This document shows positions 9,528-16,401 of a stretch of DNA of 64,000 bases, one piece after another. The notes under the pieces were generated by a model. That model worked only from the letters and a program-made list of their open reading frames with translations. It had not been told where the DNA came from and did no database searches. The position numbers and the translations under genes were made by a program. Positions within the stretch are counted from its first letter, which is position 1. Each line of letters starts with the position of its first letter. Source of the DNA: Streptomyces diastatochromogenes (GTDB lineage: Bacteria > Actinomycetota > Actinomycetes > Streptomycetales > Streptomycetaceae); the NCBI RefSeq assembly GCF_002242805.1, contig NZ_MCGQ01000009.1, positions 124,001-188,000 on the forward strand, in the 5' to 3' direction.

Positions 9528-9534
9528 CCGTTGT
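9528..9534. other. attL core CCGTTGT
   Basis: The same seven bases occur at 15118-15124. On the coding (minus) strand they are ACAACGG, spanning the Asn-Gly codons of the resident ku. Left of this copy the sequence is ku; right of it is element. The duplicated core is what a tyrosine recombinase leaves when element and target share the overlap region. Confidence 0.85.
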
Positions 9535-9544
9535 TCTCCGGGGG
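9534..9544. repeat. Left terminal inverted repeat of the element
   Basis: TTCTCCGGGGG here matches TTCTCTGGGGG read inward from the right end (complement of 15107-15117) at 10 of 11 positions. These are probably recombinase-binding arms next to the crossover core. Confidence 0.65.
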
Positions 9545-9597
9545 GTCGGGTCTCGTGGCGTGACGTTGTGGTTGGGCTCGTCGTTGAGGGTTCTGCG

Positions 9598-9606
9598 ACG
9601 GTTCTC
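9598..9606 (+). repeat. Subterminal copy of ACGGTTCTC
   Basis: The nine bases ACGGTTCTC occur here (in CGACGGTTCTCTTGGGG), again at 9711-9719, and in opposite orientation across the right junction (complement of 15113-15121, followed by TGGGGG). They may be additional recombinase or accessory-protein sites. Chance is not excluded for the 9711 copy. Confidence 0.4.
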
Positions 9607-9665
9607 TTGGGGTGCTGCTCTGCGCTGGATCGTGGCGATCTATTGGCGGAGCGAGGGGTTTGCTG

Positions 9666-10826
9666 GTGCGTGCGTTTCCGGTTCGGATGCCGTCCGGGTC
9701 TGTGTATTGGACGGTTCTCGACGATGAGCTTCGGGTGGTGGAAGCAGCCGACCGTTTTCTGATGAACGTGAGGTTGAGCAAGGACCGGGCTGAGTCCACG
9801 ACCAAGTCTTACGCCGGTGCGATCGCGATGTTCCTGCGCTGGTGCGTGACGACGGGCCGGGACTGGCACACCGCCGCTCGCGACCTGAGCTCGTTCATCC
9901 TCTGGCTGAAATGGCAACCGCGCAGGTCAGAGGGATGCACGCCAGTAGTGCCGGGTCCCGGGGCAAAGCCGGTGCGGGGAAACCGTCGGATCAACCGGAT
10001 CCTCGTCGCGGTTCGTGGGTTCTTGGCTCACGCGGTGACGGAGCGAGAGGCGCCGGGTTGGGTGCTGGAACAGCTCTACCAGCTTGGAGACAGTCTGGAT
10101 CTTCCGCTCCAGGCCCAGGGCGAGGACGGGAGGCTGCGATATCGGCTGCAGGCCCAGCACCGGCTCCCGGAAGCGGAGCCGGAGGTGGACCGCGCCAGCG
10201 ACGAGGAGATCGTGGCGATGTTCCGGGCCAGCCGCTCGGCCCGTGACCGGCTGCTAGTCCTGCTCCTGTCCCGGGTCGGACTGCGCCGGGGCCAAGCCGC
10301 CGGGCTTCGCCGCAGCGACGTACACCTTCTGATGGACTCGGCTCCTCTGGGATGCCGAGTGGAGGGCGCCCACCTGCATGTCGTGCGGCGCCAGAATCCG
10401 AATCAGGCATGGTCGAAGTCACGCCGCCCGGTGGTGCTGCCGGTGGACTTCCTGGTGGTGCAGGCCTTCGACCAGTACGCGCTGGAGCGTCATGAACGGC
10501 TCGGGGCAGCCGGCAGTGACTTCGTCCTGGTCAATCTCTTCCGCGAACCGCTGGGCTCGCCGGTCACGCCAGACGCGATCGGCGAGACGGTGGCGAGTCT
10601 GGCTCGCCAGGCGGGGCTGGACCGGAAGATCGCGCCGCACATGATGCGGCATGCCATGGCCAGCAACGTCGCGGACTCCGGCGGCACGCTGGATGAGATC
10701 CAGGCGCTTTTGGGGCAGAAGCACCCGGATTCCGCTCGGCCATACCTGCATCCGGCGGCGACCCGGCTGCGGGCCGCGGTCGACCGCGTTCCCTCTCCGC
10801 GAGAGCTGAGCGAGGTGGAGGTTTGA
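9666..10826 (+). CDS. tnpA: Tn554-like transposase A, tyrosine recombinase
   Basis: A 386-residue site-specific recombinase. The N-terminal SAM-like core-binding region (STTKSYAGAIAMFLRWC) is followed by the catalytic domain: first Arg in LLSRVGLRRGQAAGLRRSDV, the HxxR box as HMMRHAMAS, His in GQKHPDS and the nucleophile Tyr in ARPYLHP. The GTG at 9666 is chosen for GAGGGG about 7 nt upstream; a GTG at 9612 and an ATG at 9687 are in the same frame. In Tn554, TnpA acts with TnpB and TnpC to cut and join at a short core without target duplication. The stop overlaps tnpB by one base (TGATG). Confidence 0.9.
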   Translation: MRAFPVRMPSGSVYWTVLDDELRVVEAADRFLMNVRLSKDRAESTTKSYAGAIAMFLRWCVTTGRDWHTAARDLSSFILWLKWQPRRSEGCTPVVPGPGAKPVRGNRRINRILVAVRGFLAHAVTEREAPGWVLEQLYQLGDSLDLPLQAQGEDGRLRYRLQAQHRLPEAEPEVDRASDEEIVAMFRASRSARDRLLVLLLSRVGLRRGQAAGLRRSDVHLLMDSAPLGCRVEGAHLHVVRRQNPNQAWSKSRRPVVLPVDFLVVQAFDQYALERHERLGAAGSDFVLVNLFREPLGSPVTPDAIGETVASLARQAGLDRKIAPHMMRHAMASNVADSGGTLDEIQALLGQKHPDSARPYLHPAATRLRAAVDRVPSPRELSEVEV

Positions 10827-13309
10827 TGACGGTTCCAGCTGTTTCGCTCCGGGCCGTTGAGCAAGCAGACGAGGACACGTTCACCTCGGGCTTGTGGGCC
10901 GCGGTGGAGCCGGAGTTCCTGGCTCTCCTTGGGTGGTCGGCGGAGGTGCGTGTGCTGTTCTTCCCTTTTGACCACCCGCTCCTGGGCACCCCACTCTGCA
11001 GGGCGAAGGGATGTTCTCAGACCAGTCGGGCCAGAGGGCTTTGTTCGGGTTGCCGACTGCGCTGGAGGGAGGCGGGGATGCCCCCGCTGGAGGAGTTCGT
11101 TGAGATGGACCGACCCCGGCGGCAGGTCGGGGTTGAGGAATGCGCGGTTGCGGGATGCGCTCGGCCGTTTATGTCGTGGCGGCAGCCGGTTTGCTCGACC
11201 CATCTGGCACAGCTCCGGCGGCGGCAGGTGACGCTGGAGGAATTCCTCACGCTCGACGATGTCGTCCCCCTGGCGCCCTTTGGGCCCTGCGAGGTCGCCG
11301 CTTGTCACCGGAACCGGGACGGCAAGAGCCCCTACTGTCACGCTCACCAGGTGCGATGGGCCCATGCGGTCAGCCGCGGACTGAGCACGGAAGAGGAAGA
11401 GCGGTGGCGCCGCACGACCCCGCCGGTCACGGCAAACAATGAGGTCAGCCTGCGCGGGCTCTCCGAGCGAGTAGTCGCGGAGATCCTCTTCGGCATCCAG
11501 GCCCGCACCCGCGAGGGCTTCCACACAACCCCGTTCCTGATCCGCAATCTCACCAACCGGCTGCGCGAGCTTGAACTGCCTTCGCTGACCGCGGTGGAGC
11601 CCAGTCAGGTCTCCCGCGGTGTTCGGGGGATCTGCAACAGCCTGGTGACCCTCGTCGGCCGCTTCGGCCTCACGCCGGACGGCGAGCGGACCAAGGACGT
11701 TTGGAACGGCGCCGTCTTCGGCCTCGCCGGCCACCTGCGCTTCACCGCGATTCATCAGCCCTGGCTGCGGGAGGCCGCGAAGGAATGGGCGTTCTTCTCA
11801 ATTCCCCAACGCCGAGGCCGGGTCCTCAGCTCAGTTCAGGACATCCTCAGCGCGTTCGCACTCCTCTCCGAAAGCCTGCGGCTACAGCGTGAGGACCACG
11901 GCAACGACATCCGGGCCGTCGGCCGCCGTGACATCACTGCCTTCACCAACCGCATCGCCTTCTTGCGGAACACCGGTGCCATCTCGGCCCGCAGATCTGT
12001 GGTGGCCTGCCGCTACATCCGCAGCAACCTGGTCCGGATGCGGTCGCTGGGGCTGACGCGCCCCGGCCAGCCGCTGCACGGCCTGGCGGATGATTTCGCC
12101 CTCCTGGCCGAGGACATCCCAGACGATCCCGAGGACACCGAAGCGGGAAAGGACCTTCCTGTCGAGGTCATGCGGCGGATCTGCGAGCACCTACCGTCCC
12201 TTGTCGGCACGAAGCGAAACGGGAATGAGAACCACGTGGCAGTGGAACTGCTGATCGACACTGGGCGACGGCCGCAGGAAATCTCCCAATTACGCTGGGA
12301 CTGCCTCAAGCAGGATGCGGACGGGCAGCACGTGCTGATCTATGACAACTACAAGGCAAACCGCAAGGGGCGCCGACTACCGATTTCCCAGGCCACTGCC
12401 GGGGTGATCACTAGGCAGCAGGAACTGATCCGCGCCGACTTCCCCGCAACGCCCACTGCCGACTTGATGCTCTTGCCGACACGGGTGGCCAACCCGCACG
12501 GCCGGAAGCCGATTACGGCTGGCTGGCTTTCTGGCAGGCACCGCGAGTGGATCCGTTCCCTGCCTGACTTCCTGGTCCCGACTCGTGTCGAGAGCGAAGG
12601 CCAGCCGGTCACCAGGATGCTGCCCTTCGATAAGTCCAAGATCTTCCTCTATGCCTACCGGCATACCTACTGCCAGCGACACGCGGACGCCGGTGTCCCC
12701 GTCGATGTCCTGCGGGAATTGATGGATCACCGGCGGTTGGACACCACTCAGGCCTACTACCGGGTTACGGAAGAACGTCGGCGTGAGGCCGTCGACCGGG
12801 TCACCGAGATGCAGTTCGACCGTCACGGCAAGCGCATCTGGCGGCAGGCCAAGGCCCTGCTCGACTCCGAGCATGCACGCAGGGCAGTTGGGGAAGTCGC
12901 CGTTCCCTACGGGGTCTGCACCGAGCCGTCCAACGTCGCAGCCGGCGGCCAGGACTGCCCGGTCCGGTTCCGCTGCGTCGGCTGCGGTCACTTCCGCACC
13001 GATGTCTCCTACCTGCCGGACCTGGAGGCATACCTCTCCGACTTGTTGCGCAACCGAGAACGGCTGGCCGCCGCACTGGACGCCGATGACTGGGCGAAGG
13101 CTGAGGCGATGCCCTCAGACGAGGAGATCCGCCGGGTCAGGCGGTTGATCAAACGCGTCAAGGACGGCTTGGACGACCTGGACGACAACCAGAAAGCCGA
13201 GATCGAAGAAGCCGTCGCCGTGGTCCGTCGCGGCCGGCAGAGTGTCCTGCTGGGGATGCCTCGAGTCCGTCAGCCACTTCCTGACCTACGACCGGAAAGG
13301 CCCGCATGA
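10826..13309 (+). CDS. tnpB: Tn554-like transposase B, large tyrosine recombinase with Cys/His modules
   Basis: An 827-residue protein with GGAGG 4 nt before its ATG. Residues about 50-190 hold three Cys/His clusters (CRAKGC/LCSGC, CAVAGC/VCSTH, CEVAAC/YCHAH) that look zinc-binding. The recombinase domain lies at about 440-660: Arg in LLIDTGRRPQEISQLRWD, then FLYAYRHTYCQRHADAG, His in LMDHRRLDTT and Tyr in QAYYRV. The first His of the usual HxxR box is Tyr here (YAYR). A further Cys motif (CPVRFRCVGCGHFRTD) and a coiled C-terminus follow. A TTA leucine codon at 12290-12292 could make translation depend on bldA tRNA. It overlaps tnpC by 4 bp (ATGA). Confidence 0.9.
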   Translation: MTVPAVSLRAVEQADEDTFTSGLWAAVEPEFLALLGWSAEVRVLFFPFDHPLLGTPLCRAKGCSQTSRARGLCSGCRLRWREAGMPPLEEFVEMDRPRRQVGVEECAVAGCARPFMSWRQPVCSTHLAQLRRRQVTLEEFLTLDDVVPLAPFGPCEVAACHRNRDGKSPYCHAHQVRWAHAVSRGLSTEEEERWRRTTPPVTANNEVSLRGLSERVVAEILFGIQARTREGFHTTPFLIRNLTNRLRELELPSLTAVEPSQVSRGVRGICNSLVTLVGRFGLTPDGERTKDVWNGAVFGLAGHLRFTAIHQPWLREAAKEWAFFSIPQRRGRVLSSVQDILSAFALLSESLRLQREDHGNDIRAVGRRDITAFTNRIAFLRNTGAISARRSVVACRYIRSNLVRMRSLGLTRPGQPLHGLADDFALLAEDIPDDPEDTEAGKDLPVEVMRRICEHLPSLVGTKRNGNENHVAVELLIDTGRRPQEISQLRWDCLKQDADGQHVLIYDNYKANRKGRRLPISQATAGVITRQQELIRADFPATPTADLMLLPTRVANPHGRKPITAGWLSGRHREWIRSLPDFLVPTRVESEGQPVTRMLPFDKSKIFLYAYRHTYCQRHADAGVPVDVLRELMDHRRLDTTQAYYRVTEERRREAVDRVTEMQFDRHGKRIWRQAKALLDSEHARRAVGEVAVPYGVCTEPSNVAAGGQDCPVRFRCVGCGHFRTDVSYLPDLEAYLSDLLRNRERLAAALDADDWAKAEAMPSDEEIRRVRRLIKRVKDGLDDLDDNQKAEIEEAVAVVRRGRQSVLLGMPRVRQPLPDLRPERPA

Positions 13310-13836
13310 CCAGCGATGGCGCCATGGCCGAGGGCCGACGAGCAGACGCGGAACGCCGCCGCCAGAGGGTCCTGAAAGTCATCGACTCGGCAGCCAAGGG
13401 CGGCGAGGAGATCACGGTTTCCAGCATCGCCCGCGCCGCCGGCGTCGACCGCTCCTTCCTCTATCGGCACCGCGACCTGCTGACGCACCTCCACTCTGTT
13501 GCCAGCACCCCGGCGACCTCCGCTGACCGGGCGGAACGGGTGAGCCGCGCGTCCCTCCAGGCGGACCTGGCGCACGCACTCGCCCAGAATCGGCGGCTCG
13601 CCACACGAGTGCAGCAGTTAGAGAAGCGCCTTTCGCAGCTGCTCGGCGAACAGGCATGGCGAGACTCCGGGCTCGGGGCCGCAGCCGATCTCGACCAGCT
13701 CCAACGGCACGTCACCACCCTCGAACAACGCATGGTCGACCTCCAGAGCCAGCTGGAAGAACGCACCGAAGAACTCCAGGCTGCACGAGCGGCGAACCGG
13801 GAACTCACCCGCTCGCTCAACCACAGCCATCGCTGA
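13306..13836 (+). CDS. tnpC: Tn554 TnpC-like accessory protein (DUF6262)
   Basis: A 176-residue protein. The N-terminal half contains a helix-turn-helix-like segment (ITVSSIARAAGVDRSFLYRHRDLL); the C-terminal half is a long coiled coil (LAQNRRLATRVQQLEKRLSQ and onward). This matches the DUF6262 proteins that follow two integrases in actinobacterial Tn554-like elements. Tn554 TnpC influences transposition efficiency and orientation. A TTA codon at 13618-13620 again suggests bldA dependence. The start is translationally coupled to tnpB through ATGA. Confidence 0.88.
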   Translation: MTSDGAMAEGRRADAERRRQRVLKVIDSAAKGGEEITVSSIARAAGVDRSFLYRHRDLLTHLHSVASTPATSADRAERVSRASLQADLAHALAQNRRLATRVQQLEKRLSQLLGEQAWRDSGLGAAADLDQLQRHVTTLEQRMVDLQSQLEERTEELQAARAANRELTRSLNHSHR

Positions 13837-13916
13837 CCGTGTCCGCGACTGGCGCAGATCCAGGATGCGATCAGCGCCCAGTGGAGGTCGTATGGGAACC
13901 GAGGAGGTGGATGGTC

Positions 13917-14960
13917 ATGGCGGCAGTCTGGAGCGGCGCTCTGTCATTCGGATTGGTCGCCATGCCAGTGCAGCTGGTTTCCGCGACGGAGAGCCACACC
14001 ATTCGGTTCAACCAGCTTCAGCGCGGCACTTCTGACCGAGTACGCAATAAGCGGGTGAACGAGCGCACCGGCGACGAGGTCCCCTTCGAGGAGATCGTCA
14101 AGGCCTATGACACAGGGGAAGACTACGTGGTGGTCGAGCCCGAGGAGCTGGAAGAACTCGCCCCTGGCCGCTCGAAGGCGCTGGAGATCACCGGATTCGT
14201 CGATCTGGAGAAGATCGAGCCGATCTTCTTCGACAAGACCTACTACCTAGCGCCAAAGAGCAAGGAATACGCAAAGGTCTACGGCCTGCTCCACGAAGCC
14301 CTGTCCCGTTCCGAAAAGGCCGGGATCGCCACCTTCGTGATGCGCAACCGCGAATACCTCGTCGCGGTGAAGGCAGAGGGCGACATTTTGGCCCTGCACA
14401 CCCTGCACTGGGCCGATGAGGTCAGAGACGCCCATCTCGAAACGCTGCTGGAGCAAGCAGAGCTCGCCGAGCGAGAGGTGCAGACAGCGGTCCAGTTGGT
14501 CGAGGCGCTGAGCATGGACTGGGATCCGCACGAGTATCACGACACCTACCAGGAGCGCGTGCTCGAGATGATCGAGGCTAAGCGCACTGGCGCAACGGTC
14601 GAGAAGGGCGAGCCGCCCCCGACAACAACGAAGGTCGTCGACCTCATGGCGGCTCTGCAGGCCAGTGTCGAATCAGCCAAGGGCCGCAGAAAGCAAGCCG
14701 ACGCGGAAGAAGAGGAAGCGACCCGCCGCAGTCGCCCGCCGACTCACATCAAGGAAGCGGCAGAGAAACGCCGGGCCCGGGCTGCAATCAAGTCCGAAGA
14801 GAAGCTGCCGAAGCCTTCCGAACTCAAAGGCCTGAGCAAGACAGAGCTCTACCAGCGGGCATCCGACGCGAACATCCCTGGTCGTTCCTCAATGAGCCGC
14901 GACGAACTGATCAAGGCCCTCTCCAGCAAGAGCGGCCGACGCAAGGCGACGGTGTCCTAG
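13917..14960 (+). CDS. ku: Element-borne Ku protein with SAP-like C-terminus
   Basis: A 347-residue Ku. Residues 1-260 carry the family core: MAAVWSGALSFGLVAMPVQL, YYLAPKSKEYAKVYGLLHEALSRS, GIATFVMRNREYLVAV, LALHTLHWADEVR and DPHEYHDTYQERVLEMI. The tail has no Lys/Ala/Thr repeats; residues about 300-345 (LPKPSELKGLSKTELYQRAS...MSRDELIKALSS) resemble a SAP/Rho-N DNA-binding module. The ATG at 13917 is chosen because it gives the standard MxxxWSG start and lies 9 nt after AGGAGG; the ATG at 13911 is only 3 nt away. It follows tnpC by 80 bp in the same direction, so it could share its transcript. It is clearly diverged from the resident Ku, so it is not a recent copy. It should bind DNA ends and could replace the broken resident gene. 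Confidence 0.93.
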   Translation: MAAVWSGALSFGLVAMPVQLVSATESHTIRFNQLQRGTSDRVRNKRVNERTGDEVPFEEIVKAYDTGEDYVVVEPEELEELAPGRSKALEITGFVDLEKIEPIFFDKTYYLAPKSKEYAKVYGLLHEALSRSEKAGIATFVMRNREYLVAVKAEGDILALHTLHWADEVRDAHLETLLEQAELAEREVQTAVQLVEALSMDWDPHEYHDTYQERVLEMIEAKRTGATVEKGEPPPTTTKVVDLMAALQASVESAKGRRKQADAEEEEATRRSRPPTHIKEAAEKRRARAAIKSEEKLPKPSELKGLSKTELYQRASDANIPGRSSMSRDELIKALSSKSGRRKATVS

Positions 14961-15101
14961 ACGCTGCGTCGGCGCCGGCATCTGCCCCGGACGGAGCAGC
15001 TTCATCCGATTCAGCGATGCCGCCACAGCTGTTGCGCTGGATAGAGTTCTCAGCACCAGCTCTGAGCTGCACTGATGCCAGAACGACACCGAGCGAACAC
15101 C
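14961..15101. other. Right-end non-coding part of the element
   Basis: About 140 bp between the element ku stop and the right terminus, with no convincing ORF. It holds a short match (TGCGCTGGAT) to the left subterminal region at 9621-9630. Transcription from the resident ku promoter at the right would enter here, antisense to the element ku. Confidence 0.5.
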
Positions 15102-15106
15102 TCACA

Positions 15107-15117
15107 CCCCCAGAGAA
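15107..15117. repeat. Right terminal inverted repeat of the element
   Basis: Complement reads TTCTCTGGGGG inward from the core and pairs with 9534-9544 at 10 of 11 positions. Confidence 0.65.
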
Positions 15118-15124
15118 CCGTTGT
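15118..15124. other. attR core CCGTTGT
   Basis: Second copy of the core. To its right, on the minus strand, is the N-terminus of the resident ku (...ESHSVSFRQIHTEDNG); to its left is element sequence. Confidence 0.85.
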
Positions 15125-15236
15125 CCTCGGTGTGGATCTGGCGGAAGGAGACCGAGTGGCTCTCGGTGGCGTTCACCAGCTTGATCGGGATGCTGACGAG
15201 ACCGAAGGAGATGGCGCCGTTCCATATGGATCGCAC
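15118..15236 (-). pseudogene. ku: Resident ku, 5' portion (start codon to insertion point)
   Basis: From the GTG at 15236 the minus strand reads VRSIWNGAISFGLVSIPIKL and on to HTEDNG, the unmistakable Ku N-terminus. At the insertion it runs five more codons into the element (SLGV, then TGA at 15102-15104), so the cell would make a 44-residue dead peptide. A GAAGGA lies about 11 nt upstream. The gene is divergent from the polymerase gene at 15321; the 84-bp intergenic region must hold both promoters and is intact. Confidence 0.93.
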
Positions 15237-15320
15237 GTGCAGCACCCGTCCTTCCGGCTTCCGGTTTCCTGATTTCTGGTTTGCGGTGTTACGTGGCTAT
15301 ATGCCTGGAATCGTCATCCT

Positions 15321-16202
15321 ATGACGCCTATCACCGACGTGGAGGGGCGACGGGTCGCGCTCAGCAACCTGGAGAAGGTGCTGTATCCGGAGACCGGCTT
15401 CACCAAGGGGGAGCTGGTGCACTACTACGCGACCAGCGCCGAGGTGCTGCTGCCGCATCTGCGCGACCGTGCGGTGTCCTTCCTGCGCTATCCGGACGGG
15501 CCGGACGGGCAGGTGTTCTTCACCAAGAACGTGCCGCCGGGTACGCCCGAGTGGGTCACGACGGCCGAGGTCCCGCGGTCGGAGGGGCCGGCCCGGATGG
15601 TGGTCGTACAGGACCTGGCGAGTCTGGTGTGGGCGGCGAACCTGGTGACCGAGTTCCACACGCACCAGTGGCTGGTCCAGGCGCCGGAGGAGGCCGACCG
15701 GCTGGTCTTCGACCTCGATCCCGGGGCACCCGCGACCATCGTGCACTGCTGCGAGGTCGCGCTGTGGCTGCGGGAGCGGCTGGCGGTGGACGGGATCGAG
15801 GCGTACGCCAAGACGGCCGGGTCGAAGGGGCTGCATCTGCTGGCGGGGGTGCGCGGGGGGTCGTCCGAGCGGGCCAGTGAGTACGCGAAGGCGTTGGCGG
15901 TGGAGGCGGAGCGGGCCATGCCGCGGCTGGTGGTGCATCGGATGACGCGGAGTCTGCGGCCGGGGAAGGTGTTCGTGGACTGGAGTCAGAACGCCGGGCG
16001 GAAGACTACGGCCGCGCCGTACACGCTGCGGGCTCGGCGGGTTCCGTTGGTGTCGGCGCCGGTGACGTGGGAGGAGGTTGCGGGGTGTCGGGCGCCGGGG
16101 CAGTTGGAGTTTCTGGCCGGGGACGTCGCGGCGCGGGTGCAGGACCACGGGGATCTGCTGGCACCCCTGCTGGATTCCGGGCGGTCGGCCTCGCTGCCCT
16201 GA
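15321..16202 (+). CDS. ligD: Stand-alone LigD polymerase domain (NHEJ primase-polymerase)
   Basis: A 293-residue archaeo-eukaryotic-primase-type polymerase. Diagnostic segments are LSNLEKVLYPETGFTKGELV at the start, FHTHQW, the metal-binding DLDPG, KTAGSKGLHLL (nucleotide-binding SGxxH-like region) and VFVDWSQNAGRKTTAAPYTLRARRVP. There is no ligase or phosphoesterase domain, as is usual in Streptomyces, where the LigD domains are encoded separately. It should fill gaps at broken ends held by Ku, preferring ribonucleotides as known for the family. It is divergent from the interrupted resident ku. Confidence 0.93.
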   Translation: MTPITDVEGRRVALSNLEKVLYPETGFTKGELVHYYATSAEVLLPHLRDRAVSFLRYPDGPDGQVFFTKNVPPGTPEWVTTAEVPRSEGPARMVVVQDLASLVWAANLVTEFHTHQWLVQAPEEADRLVFDLDPGAPATIVHCCEVALWLRERLAVDGIEAYAKTAGSKGLHLLAGVRGGSSERASEYAKALAVEAERAMPRLVVHRMTRSLRPGKVFVDWSQNAGRKTTAAPYTLRARRVPLVSAPVTWEEVAGCRAPGQLEFLAGDVAARVQDHGDLLAPLLDSGRSASLP

Positions 16203-16269
16203 GGTTTTCTCGCCCCCGCCGCCCCTACCCGTCCCGGCCAGGGGACTCCGTCGCCCTGTGACCCCTGCT

Positions 16270-16381
16270 GGGGGCTGCCGCCCCCAGGCCCCCACTGTCG
16301 GCCCTGAACGGGCCTTGTCCTCAAACGCCGGACGGGCTGATTTTGTGGGCCTTCATCCTCAAGCACCGAACGGGCTGATTT
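16270..16381. repeat. Hairpin and two direct copies of a Streptomyces intergenic motif
   Basis: A GGGGGC/GCCCCC hairpin (16270-16285, loop TGCC) is followed by two near-identical copies of a roughly 34-bp unit (16310-16343 and 16347-16381), each ending in CGGGCTGATTT. Motifs of this kind (CCTCAAACGCCGGACGGGCTG) are scattered between genes in Streptomyces. The hairpin may end transcription of the polymerase gene. No gene is seen in 16203-16401. Confidence 0.55.
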
Positions 16382-16401
16382 ACGCCACCCAGGCTGATCG
16401 G

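Larger units (their letters stand above)
8579..9534 (-). pseudogene. ku: Resident ku, 3' portion (interrupted by Tn554-like element)
   Basis: The minus-strand frame reads NGRIRYRKVCELEDREVSQ onward and carries most of the Ku core, including ALRGRERLGMLRVVGDAIAMHGLLWPDEVR, DLHDEYREALEEVI and KVLDLMAALEKSV. It ends with a long Lys/Ala/Thr tail (repeated AAKKTTAAKTTAK motifs) resembling the DNA-compacting tails of actinobacterial Ku proteins. The first roughly 40 residues are not here; they lie at 15118-15236 on the same strand. The open frame continues upstream into element sequence antisense to tnpA, so no native start remains. Bacterial Ku is a homodimeric ring that loads on double-strand ends and recruits LigD. 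A fragment lacking the N-terminal strands is unlikely to work, though this is inferred. Confidence 0.93.
9528..15124 (+). mobile_element. Tn554-like transposon carrying its own ku, inserted in the resident ku
   Basis: One insertion of 5,590 bp plus the duplicated 7-bp core. It contains three overlapping genes in the order of the Tn554 family (tnpA and tnpB tyrosine recombinases, then small tnpC) and a fourth gene encoding Ku. The left junction is inside ku codons reading N-G; the right junction has the missing N-terminus. Joining sequence right of 15118 to sequence left of 9534 on the minus strand gives ...HTEDNGRIRYRK... without gap or frameshift. No relaxase, replication initiator or Tra gene is present, so it is not a conjugative element. 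The genes are less GC-biased than their neighbours. Confidence 0.93.

Noticed and set aside
9528..15124. Integrative conjugative element or prophage
   Set aside because: No replication, transfer, excisionase or phage structural genes; gene order is tnpA-tnpB-tnpC plus cargo.
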